A stretch of 64,000 nucleotides of DNA. It comes from Telopea speciosissima (taxonomy: Eukaryota > Streptophyta > Magnoliopsida > Proteales > Proteaceae). A program made the translations under genes and the position numbers. Below the pieces are notes generated by a model that saw only the letters and a list, made by a program, of their open reading frames with translations, ran no database searches and had not been told where the DNA came from. Shown here piece after piece: positions 46,556-57,984 of the stretch. The first letter of the stretch is position 1. Each line of letters starts with the position of its first letter. The stretch is taken from positions 58,912,970-58,976,969 of the forward strand of contig NC_057925.1 in assembly GCF_018873765.1 (NCBI RefSeq). The letters run 5' to 3'.

Positions 46556-46949
46556 TCCCTATGTATATGTTTTTTCTTCTTACTATATGTTAATTTTTTT
46601 TTTGACCTAGCTCGTCTCAATGTATAATTGTAGGCTGTACTTCACAATTGGGGTGATGATGATTGCTTGAAGATACTGAAAAATTGCTATGAAGCATTAC
46701 CAGAGCATGGAAAAGTGGTTGTGATTGAGAGTGTTCTTCCACTAGCTCCTGAGACCACTTTCGATGCAAAATCCATGTTCCAAGGAGACATGTTTATGTT
46801 GGTTATTGGAGGAAGGAAAAGGACAGAGAGAGAGTTTGAAATCTTGGCAAAGGGGGCTGGCTTTACTGCTTTTAAATTAGTTTGTTGTGCTTTTGTTGTG
46901 CTTTTACCTAATGGGTCATAAAATTGTATAAAAGCCACTTCTAAGTTTG

Positions 46950-47112
46950 GGAAAAAGATCTCTGTCCGGGAGTGTGGCCTATGCCAGCACTCCCATGACT
47001 ATATCTCTCTCTTCCCCATGTGAAAAGACACATCTGTCATATTTTAAGGAAGAGAGATAGACTCATGGGAGTGCTGGCGGAGTCCATACTCCCATACAAA
47101 AAACTGCTTCCC
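46950..47112. repeat. Hairpin MITE downstream of OMT-C
   Basis: The ends 'gggaaaaagatctctgtccg' and the complement of 'catacaaaaaactgcttccc' face each other. The inner arms 'ccagcactcccatgac' and 'catgggagtgctgg' pair. OMT-A lacks it at the matching place, so it is younger than the duplication. Confidence 0.7.
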
Positions 47113-47919
47113 AATAAGTTTTTAGGTTTTTCACCACCAAGGTCCACTCCGGTGTTAGTTTATAAGGGATTGTTCGATCCCAATATAACTCTTAACTACA
47201 CGGGACCCCTTTGTTTTCATATGAACCGCTTGGCATTTGCAGAAATGCGTGGCTCCATCTTAAATAATTTCCATTTATTGTTTTGAAAACTACTATGAAG
47301 TGAACTCTTTGCATTTGATACCAATTGAGTATTAAAATGTTTGTTTAGTCTTGCATAATAGATTCTTTTGTTTCATTTTCGTACAAAAAACCATAGTATT
47401 GTTGCATGAGAGTATATAAAAAAGGGTTTTCTTATTGACACCCTTCAAGGAGGTATCAAATAATTTGTAGCCTTATTTTTTGGCCCTTTAGTAATTTTTT
47501 TTAAAAACCCTTTTATACTCTTATCTTAAGAACTTTTTAGTATTAAGATAAAGGGCAACTAAAAGAAGTTGTTAAGGTCTAAATACCTTGATTGTTTCTT
47601 AATTTACACATACCACCCCTGAGGTTTGATGAAAGTATGATTTTACCTCCCTGTTTTGGAAAATTCTACGTATCCCGTTGAGGTTTACTAATGTTAACAA
47701 ATATACCCATTCCGTCAGTTCATGACTAACAGTGTTAAAAACATGATGTGAAATGACAAAATTACCCTTGCAAAGAAAAGAAAAAACCTACAACTCATCT
47801 TCCCCAAATCAATTGGGGAAGATGAGTTGCAGGTATCCTGAAACTCAGTAATTTACTCACTGACTCAGAGCCAGGGAATGATGGTGATGTTGCCGGTGGA
47901 CATCGGAAGACCTACCTTC

Positions 47920-48781
47920 GTTCAACATCATATTCGTTCACCTTCTTGTTACCAACACCAAGACTGATAGTCGCTGCAACCTGATCCTTTCCTTCTTTTG
48001 CATCTTTGCCCTTCCCCACTCTATCAAAATCCTCGGCAAGGAGAGGGCAATTGGCGAGGGCATCCCAAAACTCTGAGGGCTCTTTGCCCTCATCGATGTT
48101 CACAATGGGTCCTTGAGTTCTCTCGTAACGCACGACCTGAGACGCAGCAGCGCTGGCGTGATTCAACATTACCTGAGTACAATATTTCTTTCCGACCCAG
48201 ATGTAAATCACCTAAGGTACATGAACGATGAAAGCCCCACGAGAATCGAGGCCGAGTGCGCTCGAATGATTCAACATTTTGGGAACCAAGTGGAGGGAAT
48301 CGTAGGAAGAGTGGGGGCCATCCGGTACATCCGAAGCACAGAGTTAGGGCTGGCCGGCACGGCGTGAACCCTCTTCTGGCACTGCAAGAACTGGCAGGCG
48401 AAGCCCATGTTTGGGTTTGTGATCCCACGAGCAGCCTTCACAAACTGGAACGCATCCTTAAGGCTCTGGCCGTCCCTCCACATAAGGTAGGCGATGACCA
48501 AGGAGGTGGAGCGGGAGACCCCCTGGCAGCAGTGAACGAGAACACGCCCTCCCTGCTCACGTACATCTTTGAAATAATCGAAAACATCGTAGAGGATACT
48601 GGTGATGTCCTCGGAGGGGCTGTCTTGCAGCCACAAGGTCTTGTAGACGAGATCGTTCTTGAAATACTCGGGAGACACTCCACCTATCAGTGACACTCCC
48701 TCTGCAAGTTTGTCTTCCAACGTAGTTGTTGATGCTGTACAGATATGGGTTCCCTCCCTCTGCAATCTTTAACCTCCACAT
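47920..48781 (-). pseudogene. MKP1: MAP kinase phosphatase 1 (MKP1) gene fragment captured in a transposon
   Basis: Read on the minus strand, 48781-48271 encodes most of a dual-specificity phosphatase domain: SPEYFKNDLVYKTLWLQDSP, then SEDITSILYDVFDYF. The catalytic signature VHCCQGVSRS (CX5R) is intact and is followed by LVIAYLMWRDGQS and NPNMGFACQFLQCQKRVHA. After a frame break near 48270-48210 a second block (IYIWVGKK, RYERTQGPIVNIDEGKEPSE, FWDALAN) matches the gelsolin-like part that follows the phosphatase domain in plant MKP1. The N-terminal leader and the long C-terminal part of the family (about 780 residues in Arabidopsis) are missing. It lies exactly between the inverted arms of element C. 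Naming rests on family knowledge; I ran no search. Confidence 0.88.
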
Positions 48782-49308
48782 CTTCTCTTCTCTTCTCTTC
48801 TCTTAAAGACGTCGTCAGAACCCTATATGATCAATCCAAAACAAAATAATAATTCATAGGAGAGAGACAGAGAGAGAGTAAATGCAGGAAGGAAGGAAAA
48901 CTATAGTAAGTATGGAGACAAGTATAGTTTAATAAGATGTTCAAGAATGAAGCAGTTTGGGCCCTACAGTGAGTGACTTCTTATTATTTAGTGAGTTGGG
49001 AGGAGTGAAGAGCAGGAGAGGTGATTTTTAAGGAAAAGAGGAGAAGGATCCGTGCAGTTAACGGAATAGGGTGCTAAAATGTGTGATGTAACAAACTATA
49101 AACCTGGGAGTAGGTGGTGGGGCCAATGACCGAGGTCATCAGAGCCAGGCCTGGGCCACTCTTCTACGAGACAGCGAGACATGGAAAGGGATTGTAGGGG
49201 AGGAAGGGAAGCCCGAGCCTTATTGCTGAAACGCTGTAATTGTTTGGGGTTGGAACTAGGGTTAGAACAGGAAGAAGGAGACCACCGGTCAGACCATGAA
49301 ACAGAACA
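48782..49308. other. Interior of element C upstream of the MKP1 fragment
   Basis: A CTTCT microsatellite lies at about 48779-48804 just upstream of the fragment on its coding strand. The rest shows no recognisable protein. It may be captured intron or promoter sequence. Confidence 0.4.
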
Positions 49309-49770
49309 AAGGTAGGTCTTCCGATGTCCACCGGCGACATCACCATCATTCCCTTGCTCTGAGTCAGTAAGTAAATTACTGAGTTTTAGGATACCTGCAA
49401 CTCATCTTCCCCAATCGATTTGAGGAAGATGAATAGTAGGTTTTTTTTTCCCTTTGCAAGGGCAATTTTGTCATTTCACCCCATGTTTTTAACACTGTTA
49501 GTCATGAACTGATGAAATAGGTGTATTTGGTAACGTTTGTAAACCACAGGGGGTACGTAGAATTTTCCAAAACTGGGGGGCTAAAATCATACTTTTGTCT
49601 AATCTCAGGGGTGGTATGTGTAAATTACCCTTTCATTTTCTACAAACATTAGATACCCTAAGTGTCATTTATCATATGTGGATGAAGGGAAGATTTTTTT
49701 CTATTCTTTTTTTTTTTTTTAATGATAAAAGAAAGCATAGTACAGCGAAAACCTATCATAGCTTAAAACC

Positions 49771-52700
49771 CTATGCGTACGCTGCTAGGTTACGCACAAT
49801 GTCCAAACAAACAGGATGCTTAAAGTTGGTAAGAACGACATCTTGCGCACTATTACATATATACAAAAGGTCCTGGATATATAACCATGGCCACGTAGTG
49901 TTAGTAGGTGATGGAAGAACAGAAACTATCTGTGAGTTAGAGCACCAAATCTCTCTGATTTGTAAGCCTAGACCATGTGCATGGTCGAGACCCGCCTTGA
50001 TACTGTACAATTCTGGATCCCAATCCTTAGAAGTCAAAATCTGTCCTGCACCAAAAAACAAAAACCTTCCATCTAACAAAACCAAGTACGCCCAACCTGC
50101 CAGTCTTATCCCTGGGGTCCGGAGTCCTGCACACAATAAGATCAGATATGCAAATTTATGAATGGGTATCCAAAAACTTTCAGCATAAAAAGAACAAGAA
50201 TCCTTAGGTACAGAATTGGGTGAGGAGGGGAAAGGTTGCAAATCTAGTTCTGACAGCCAAAGTGAAACCCGACACAAGACCCCCAAAGCATTCGGTTTTT
50301 CGGAATTGAATAACACTTTATTTCGGGCGTTCCAAACATAGTAACACATAATAATAAACACCTCAAAAAACCAAGAGATTGAAACTTTGTCTAGTTTTTT
50401 GGAAGAATAGAACCGAACACAAAAATCACTTATGGAATCATAAGCCAGAAATTCAGTGCGTAAACCCAGAGGGCCAACCACCCAGATGTGTTTGACCCAG
50501 TCGCAAGATAGGAAGAGATGCCAGTAAGATTTGATGCATTTGCCACAGAACGCACAAGTGGGATCGAGCTGTGTCCATTTGGAAAGAGAAGCCTTGACTA
50601 GAAGTCTTGCATGTATCACACGCCAGAAGAACATCTTAAATTTAGGATGAATTTTGAGTTTCCGAAAAAACATTCCACCAAGAGGTATAAACATTATTTT
50701 TGGAACCTGGAGAAACGAGCAGAAATTTAGTAGTAGTTTGAGTGTTAAAGATGCCATTTTTATGAAAAATGCACCACCATTTGTCATCAGACGTAAGTAA
50801 ATTTACATTAAAAATCAAAGGGTGCATATGAGCAGGCAGCAAGGATCGGGGATAATTGGAAGAGTTGCTTTCCTCTCCCAAAATCCGAGCGACCGTGGTC
50901 CTTTTATCACGATCAGACAAAGAGCTCAGTGCCAAATTAGTTAAGCAGGAAGAAAAGGATGGATTCCATCTATCAATCCAAAAGAACGTATCCTTACCAT
51001 TTCCAATCTTCCTGATTACCATTTTCTCAAGACTAGGGATCATATGAGCAATACTATTCCATATTGAGGATCCTCTCTTAGATCTAGTGGATGGATCAAA
51101 AAAGGAAGTATAAGGGAAATATTTGGCCTTAATAATCTGTGCCCATAAGGATTGTGGTTGGGTAATCACCCTCCATCCAAGCTTTAGCAATAGGACCTTG
51201 TTATGGATCTCAGCCTTGCGAAACCCCAGCCCTCCTTGCAATTTGGGACGACACACTTTATCCCAAGATATTGGAGTTACATTTTTGCGACCCTGCTTGT
51301 TCCCGAGCCAGAACTTTAGACAAATGGAATCAATATTCCTGCAAATTGTACTTGAAAAAAGGAAGCAATTCATAAGATTAGCAGGAGTTGATGCAAGGAC
51401 GGATTGAATCAAAACTCTGCGACCTGCATAGGATAAGAGGTGAGACTTCCAAGTTGAAAGTTTGTTCTACATTTTGGTAACTATAGTGTTGAAATCCTTA
51501 ACCTTATTAGATCTGCAAGGAAAGAGATTACTACCCAAGTATGTAGAGTTTGGAGACATTTCCTTAATTCCTATCACTTCCCCCAAGGTACTTTCTGGTG
51601 GAAACAGGTACAGATCCACTAAAATGCAATCCACTTTTCGAATAGTTAATTTCTTGCCCCGAAATATCAGAGAAGAGGTCCAGAATGGCCTTAACCGTTG
51701 ATAGATCTTCATAAGTAGCCCGGAAAAAAACAAAAATATCATCAACAAATAACATATGAGTGATTTCAGGCGCCGTCCGAGCAATCTTGATGCCATGAAA
51801 AAGGTTCAAGTCTCTATAGACAGCAAAAAGGCGAGATAACACTTCCATTGCGATAATAAAAAGATAGGGGCTAAGAGGGCACCCCTGACGCAAGCCTCTG
51901 GACGCATGGAACATACCAAAAGGGCTGCCATCCATCTTGATGGAGAAAGAGGTGGTTGAAATGAGAGCAAAGATGAGATTCTTCCAATGGTCACCAAACC
52001 TGAGAAAATCAAAGAGAGAAAGAATAAGGCCCCACTCGAGTTTATCATAGGCTTTGGACATGTTGATTTTAATAGCCACATAGCCAGTTTTGCTGTGAGA
52101 ATGCTTAAAAAAATAGAAAATCTGATGGGCCATAATAATGTTATCAGAAATTTGTCACCCAGGAAGAAAGGCGGCTTGGAACGGAGAAATGATATTGGAC
52201 AGCAACGATTTAAGTCTATTAGCAATAAGTTTTGAGAGAATCTTGTAGGTAACATTACATAAGCTAATAGGCCTAAAATCTCCTACCTTGGATGAAGTGG
52301 GGGTTTTAAGAATCATGCAAATAAGAGTATGGTTAAGGCCAGTGGGAATATGTGCATTAAGAAAAAATTCAGAAACGAGAGAGAATAAATCCTGATTAAT
52401 CAGGTCCCAAAACTTATGGAAAAAAACAGCCTGGAAGCCTTCAGGTCCAGGCGCCTTGAACGGACCAAAGGAGAAGATAACCTTTTTTATTTCCCCCGAG
52501 AAGGCAAATTTGTGAGAATAGATTGGTCCTGTTCCTGCAAAACCGAGGGAAACAGACATTCAACAAAAGAAGCATCCAGTGGATTAGACGTGGTAAAAAT
52601 CGTACCCAAATGGCTAGCAAACAATTGAGCCATCAATTTAGGATCCTCAACATGATTCTCATTGTCATCAATCAACATCTCAATGCGTCGATGCCGCAAA

Positions 52701-53796
52701 TTGAATTTACAAATAGAGTGATAAAACCTGGTGTTTTTATCACCATCTCGAATATAAACCTGTCTGGATTTCTACATCCAAAAGACCTCCTCTGCCTGGA
52801 AAAGCCAATTAAGTTGAGTTGAGGTATGGTGAAGCGAAGCTTGATCTGGACACGAACTCTCAGAGAGGTGTAAAAACTGTTCTGTCAGTGAAAATTGCAA
52901 ATTGGACACGTGTCCAAACACCTCTCTATTCCAACGCCGAAGCGCATTAGATAAGGTGGACAATTTAATATGAAAAGGATTGTTGTAGAGATTGTGCCAA
53001 ACGGTTTGGCAGAAACTGGGAAAGTCAAGTTGGTAAGTCCAGGCATCTTGAAAGTGAAATAATTTCTTGTACGTCGGACGGTTCCCATCAGTAGACAGAA
53101 GGATAGGGTTATGGTCAAAGCCAATCAGTGAAAGTTTAGTGATGGTGGCCTTAGGAAATGTTGCTAGCCAGGATTGGCAGCCAAAAACACGATCCAGACA
53201 TTCCTTAAGCAGGTGAGGAGGCTTCTGCTTGTTTGTCCTAGTGAACCGTGATCCCTTAAACTTTATTTCATCAAGCGCTAGATCAGAAATGAGAGATGAA
53301 AGTTTGAGAGAAGCAGTCGACTGTTTAAACACAGAATTGCCCATTTTCTCTTCTGGCCCTAAGATCTCATTGAAGTCTCCAATAATGCAGAAGAAACTAT
53401 CCAACTGCGTAAGAATGAATACAGTTCTTCCCATAAAATCGCACGAGGTCCAACATGCGGAGGGGCATAAATAAAGATTACCCAGAAAACCCTATCAAAT
53501 CTGTCTAAAATTTTTAATGCTATAAAGTGTTGAAGAGACTTTGTGGCAAGTATTGTAAAATGTGGTTTAGATAACACCCATAAACCTCCTTCCCTACCTT
53601 TGGTTCCTGTACTACTAATAGAACAGCAGGAATTATAAGCAGGCAAAATTTTTGTGACACAAGCAGAAGAATGTTCAATGCATTTAGTTTTACAAAGAAA
53701 AATAAAGTCTGGAGAATGTTTTTTAACATGAAGCCGGACACATTTATGAGTAAATTTGTTACTTAACCCTCTGATATTCCAAGATAGGAAAAGCAT
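49771..53796 (-). pseudogene. LINE ORF2: endonuclease, reverse transcriptase, RNase H, frameshifted
   Basis: The frame starts MLFLSWNIRGLSNK at 53796. The endonuclease is seen as SWNIRGL and, in the next frame, CIIGDFNEIL (53362-53382). The reverse transcriptase shows DFRPISLCNVTYKILSKLIA (about 52270) and the catalytic FVDD at 51738-51749. A zinc-binding region follows (CAFCGKC...HLFLSC, about 50500-50560). The C-terminal part, RLAGWAYLVLLDGRF to VRNLAAYA, resembles the RNase H domain of plant L1 elements. Its usual acidic residues seem lost (EIWCSNSQ where an acidic residue is expected). At least five frame changes separate the pieces, so it is inactive. Confidence 0.9.
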
Positions 53797-53817
53797 GATG
53801 ATAAAAGACACAAGGCA

Positions 53818-54225
53818 CACTTCAAGAAAACTCATTTTTGGCGACGGTTTTTTTTCGTTGCCAAAAATCCAAATCCGTTGCTAAATATGTTGGCAACGAT
53901 TTTCTGAGCCGTTGCAATCACCGTTGGCATAAATGGCGCAGCCAAAATTAGGAGACGGAATAAGGGGTTCCGTTGGGAAAAATGTAATTGGCGACGGTTA
54001 AAATAATACCGTTGCCCTAAACCATTCTTTAGCAACGGTTAATAATAAACCGTGGCCGAAGATAATAGTATGGCGACAAAATAAAACATACTGTTGCAGA
54101 AAACCATATTTTTAACAACGATATTAACCGTTGTAAAAAAAGAAAAAAACCGTCGCTAAGGGCGATATGGTAAGGCTTTTTGGCAACGGTATAAAAAAAA
54201 CCGTTGCCAAAACTGAGATAACAAA
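53818..54225. repeat. CACTA left subterminal repeats
   Basis: Many copies of 'ccgttgcc', 'ggcaacgg' and 'ggcgacgg' occur in both orientations over about 400 bp. In CACTA elements such words are transposase-binding sites; here that role is inferred. Confidence 0.8.
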
Positions 54226-54867
54226 AAAAAATTAATTTAAAATCAGTATATTTCCTGTAATTACATTAATATACTAGTCCATATGAAAAAAATAAAATTA
54301 ACCATACATCCAAATAAGAATACATTTCTTACACTTCACTTCAAAAAAGTAATACAATCATAATCAAAAGAACTCATGACTCTAATTACACTGTATTACC
54401 TTCATAGACTTTGCACTCCTCATCAAACATCAACTGGGTTTATTTTGCAAAACTCATTCAATGGATCAAAATGGTGCGACGTACAGTAGTTTCAAGACAA
54501 CATCACCAGCTTGGGAATCAACTCTCAAGAGATCTCCTAGACCGGCCATCCAAGAAAGGTTTGGTCATAGCAATCTCTGGTGTGGGAACCCATCAATATG
54601 AGAAATCCATCTTCAGTTCTAAGCCAATCTGATTGTATCACTGTACCAATTAAGAGTCAATGTACCATTAAAACTAAATTTCAGAATAAAATGACAAAGC
54701 TTCATCCATCTATCTGCACTGAAAATTGAAAGCTTTGTATGACTAGCTTTAATCTCTTATAGCTTAGACTAGTCTTGATACTACAAATTCATTACAACTC
54801 AACAAGCAGCCTCCTTGTCATTGACTTGTGTGCAAAAAATCTAATAGGTAATATGATTCAAAATCAT

Positions 54868-55062
54868 ATCAAAAGATGAAAACAGTAAAAGATCCAATGA
54901 TACCTTATCCAATGTAACTACCATAGGACAGCAAGGATGAATCAAAAGATGAAAAACAGTAAAAGATCCAATGATAGCTTATTCAATGTAACTACATAGG
55001 ACAGCTAAGATGAATCAAAATATGAAAACAGTAAAATCCAATATATGATAGCTTATCCAATT
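54868..55062. repeat. Tandem repeat of about 73 bp, three copies
   Basis: Three imperfect copies of a unit with 'aaaagatgaaaacagtaaaa' and 'tccaatgtaacta' stand head to tail within the CACTA element. Confidence 0.75.
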
Positions 55063-56110
55063 GAACTTGGAAGATGACAAAATTTTGAATGTAAGCTCAT
55101 AGCGAGGCAATGTCTTGCAATTCCACTTTTCCATTCTATATCACAGGTTAACTCATAATTACTATTGTTTCCTCACAAGTCAACCCAATTCTTTTCCAGC
55201 TCTTCCCTTGTACATCTACCATTACCAACTTTAGCTATATCAATTATTTAAAGTTACCATAAGTTGTCTTTGTTCACTAACAAAAGCATCCAATTGACCT
55301 TCTGGCTTCCATCATCTTTTGACTTGCTGGTGCTGCTCCCAAGTGCACTCAGATTCATCTGTCTCTTATTCTGTCACGCTAGCCTTCATTACTTCATATA
55401 TTTCTATCGAACAACTTATATTCGCAAACAAGAAAACAGAGAGTAGCACATTAGGATTTGAATATCCAGAATCAAATCCGTATACTTGACATAAATATAC
55501 ATCAGATACAAGACAAATTCAAATATTGGATATGCTAATTCCAGATATTAGCATATCCACTTCAAAATCGATCCATTTCCATCCAAGACAAGTTTGGCTG
55601 CCAACATTCCAACTAACTCTGCACCAATGACAAAAACCACGCCCAAGTATCCGACTACTTACAAATAGAAGGATCAAGGATTAACTTTGCTTTCATAAGC
55701 AAGCTGAATATCCCACCTCAACCATTCCAACTAAAAAAAAGAAAAGAGAAGAAAAAGGAAAGAAGAAACACAGAAGAAGCCAGTTTTGAACAAACATTTG
55801 ATGTAATCAAGGCCATTAACTACCCATCTTGAGGGCATCATAGCCCAACTGCTTTATGTATTCAACTAATTTCTACAACTACTATTGTGGATATTGCTAA
55901 GCTCTTTTCCAAATGCACCTGTAATATACTGGACTCTTAAACTTCGTAAAATTAAGCATTCTGTTCACTTTCACATCTATTTGGAAATGACCAGTTAACC
56001 ACAAGTAACAGAAGAATCAAGTCCTCAGCAAGGCATTTCCTTCAACAGTGACTCTATTTAGAAATCAAAAGCAATTAAAGATGGTACTGAAGACGCAATA
56101 ATCGCAAAAG
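55063..56110. other. CACTA interior, no gene recognised
   Basis: AT-rich sequence with no recognisable open frame. It could be captured intron sequence, since the exon fragments nearby still carry splice sites. Confidence 0.4.
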
Positions 56111-56111
56111 G

Positions 56112-56580
56112 AACAACAACAACATCCAAGCATTATCCCAACTTAATAGGGTCGGCTACATGGATCCTATAAGAGAAAAAAAAGGTAAAAAGAAGTAAAA
56201 AAGGAGAGGGGGGGGCAAACAACATCGACACAAATCTCTAAGGTATCGACCCTTCTTAACTACGTACCGCTTCTTAACTACCCAACACTCTGCACTAGGT
56301 CTCTAAGAGGGGTGGATACAAACAACGGCAACACACAATAAAGACCAACTGACCGCATGGATCTTTGATCTCCAATCAGCTCTATTAGAGGTCATACTCG
56401 GGGCAAGGCCTAAGCTAAGCATGTCTTTCTTCACTACTTCTCCTAAGGTTATCTTAGGCCTACCTCTAGTTCTTTTGGTTCCCTCAATCAGGATCATGTC
56501 GCTCCCCTCCGAACTGGATCCCCGGAAGGCCTCCGTTGGACATGGCCATACCATCTCAAACGATTCTCTCTAAGTTTATC
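56112..56580 (-). mobile_element. RTE-clade LINE, 3' fragment
   Basis: On the minus strand an open frame reads RTRGRPKITLGEVVKKDMLS, then LGLAPSMTSNRADWRSKIHA. This RGRP-(x)n-W-(x)n-I tail is characteristic of the end of plant RTE LINE polyproteins. Downstream, 'ggatccatgtagccgaccc' and a (TTG)n end (plus strand 'aacaacaacaaca' at 56112-56124) are typical of the RTE 3' end. Only this 3' piece of about 470 bp is present. It lies inside the CACTA element. Confidence 0.85.
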
Positions 56581-56793
56581 ATGGATAAAATTGCTAGATG
56601 AAGTTATAGAACCATGCGGCATATAGTGACAAGCACAAATACAGTAAGTTCAAGCACAATTTCCAATACAAACAACAAGGAGATTTTACACAGTGACCAT
56701 TTAAAAATACAAATAAGGTAGATGATTAGAGCAACAATAGAAGAATTATCTTGTAGCATTCAGGGATTAAACACATAATCATAGGAAACTTAC

Positions 56794-56920
56794 TTAAAAG
56801 GTGTATCTCCAGGATTTCTTTGATGAGTAATGTGCTCAAACTGCCTTCCATTTTTTGGTACAAAACTTGCTAATTTGTCTGCAACTTTCTTCACTCCAGG
56901 ATCGCTTGGGGAAGGTGGTG
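56794..56920 (-). pseudogene. Captured SURP-domain exon (SUGP1-like splicing factor)
   Basis: A single exon on the minus strand with an acceptor (acatgcag) before it and a donor (gtaagt) after it. It encodes PPSPSDPGVKKVADKLASFV, then PKNGRQFEHITHQRNPGDTP, then FK. This is the start of a SURP (SWAP) domain as found in plant SURP and G-patch proteins (SUGP1-like), which act in pre-mRNA splicing. The rest of the protein is not visible nearby. The kept splice sites indicate that genomic DNA, not mRNA, was captured by the CACTA element. Identification rests on family knowledge without a search. Confidence 0.75.
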
Positions 56921-57830
56921 CTGCATGTCACTTAAAGAACTGATTAATACCAAGAGCATGAACAGGGGAATGCAAATTACTCTTGTAGCAGGGTGTGCCA
57001 CATTTTCCAATTCTTTCATTCAACATCTCTTTCCACCAAGGTCGATAGAGACTTAAGACATAAGCTGCATTCATGAGACAAGAAATGTTCAAGAATGTTC
57101 TGTTTTCACCATTAATCACTTTAAGTCTTCATAAATTTCTTAGGAAACCTTTCAAAGCCTCTCTTGATCCCATCTTGGAGGTGCTTCCTGGAAAAGTTTT
57201 AACCATTAGAAAGACAAGCTTTGCTTCTTACTTGATTTCCCATGTAGCCAATAACTATGAATCAAACATGGGTTGCTGTTTAATAAGTTGACAAGCATTG
57301 ACAACATTAAAATTTTCTTAAAATAAATCACAGTTTCCTGAACATTTTGTAACTGAGACAAACATAATGCAGAGATTAAAAACCGCTTTGTAACACACAC
57401 GAGCAAACACAGTGCATGCAAATAATGAGAGATAAGCAAAGATCACTCACCAAGGGAAAACGAAAAACATTAATAGAATTATCCGAAAATTGTATACTAG
57501 AATGAACTCCTAAGAGCTTCAATGCAAGTTTGCAAGAAGATAAAATTAAACTTCAGACGGACTTGCAAGTAGGTCATCTGAATGCAAAATATATTACATA
57601 TAAAATCTATTATCCAGAGCTAAATAGCACAACAGCCCCATTACTATAGAAGAAGCTTCGAGAAATACAAACATATAGGGCTGACTTGCCCATGCATTTC
57701 ATTATATTCAGTGGATACATACCTAGTACAGAAGCAACATCAATCATTATGCACGAAAAGAAGGATGTCTATTGGATAACAAAAGCCAACCTAGTTAGAC
57801 GCTCAGAGGAATGGAATTTTTTATCCAACA
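56921..57830. other. CACTA interior, possible further captured sequence
   Basis: Short open frames on both strands (for example minus 57119-56928) have protein-like composition but no recognisable motif. They may be decayed exons or introns of the captured gene. Confidence 0.35.
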
Positions 57831-57834
57831 GTAA

Positions 57835-57980
57835 ATAAGGTTGCTCCATTGCAACCTTGTGGTCGCGGGTTCAAGTCCAGAAACAGCCTATCTGCAAAGC
57901 GGGTGTAAGGTTGCGTACATTATGACCATCCCCAAACCCAGCAATGGCGGGAGCCTCATGCACTAGGTACGCCCTTTAGT
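57835..57980 (+). mobile_element. tRNA-derived SINE (Au-like)
   Basis: An RNA polymerase III B box (gggttcaagtcc, 57867-57878) is followed by a body with 'aaggttgcgtacattatgac' and 'ggcgggagcctcatgcacta', and an end 'ggtacgcccttt'. These words are characteristic of the plant Au SINE family. The A-box end is degraded. It is not a functional tRNA gene. It lies inside the CACTA element. Confidence 0.8.
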
Positions 57981-57984
57981 AAAT

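Larger units (their letters stand above)
44922..46921 (+). pseudogene. O-methyltransferase pseudogene (OMT-C), sister of OMT-A
   Basis: Only the last 120 or so bases of exon 1 remain (about 44922-45039: LYGLTPVSTYFLKNHDGPF). Its donor reads GCAAGC instead of GTAAGC, and the Trp codon at the border is mutated. Exon 2 (45625-45935, 311 nt) and exon 3 (46027-46091, 65 nt) are open and keep the SAM motif. Exon 4 (46634 on) keeps LHNWGDDDC. Near 46888 an extra 11 bp ('gttgtgctttt' doubled) shifts the frame and ends the protein at 46921, before the last QWV-ELYK stretch. With no start codon and a changed C-terminus it is almost certainly dead. Introns 2 and 3 are close to those of OMT-A. Confidence 0.88.
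47601..49626. mobile_element. Mutator-like element C carrying an MKP1 fragment (Pack-MULE-like)
   Basis: Terminal inverted repeats of about 318 bp (47601-47919 and 49309-49626) start 'aatttacacataccacccct'. They contain the palindrome around 'gcaactcatcttcccc', and end inside with 'atcggaagacctacctt'. The arms are the same family as element A at 2770-4235. Between them lies a minus-strand MAP kinase phosphatase fragment. No transposase and no clear target duplication are seen. The right end is only about 80 bp from the 3' end of the LINE. Confidence 0.8.

Noticed and set aside
53797..53835. Upstream start of the LINE ORF2 frame (MSFLEV)
   Set aside because: The first six codons lie in the CACTA end and are a chance extension. 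The LINE frame itself begins at 53796 or close by.
53818..54225. Array of short repeated words resembling a CRISPR or satellite array
   Set aside because: The repeats occur in both orientations with irregular spacing next to a CACTA inverted repeat, so they are subterminal transposon repeats. CRISPR is not expected in a plant genome.
57841..57910. Possible tRNA gene (B-box-like sequence)
   Set aside because: The B box is followed by an Au-like SINE body and no cloverleaf can be closed.
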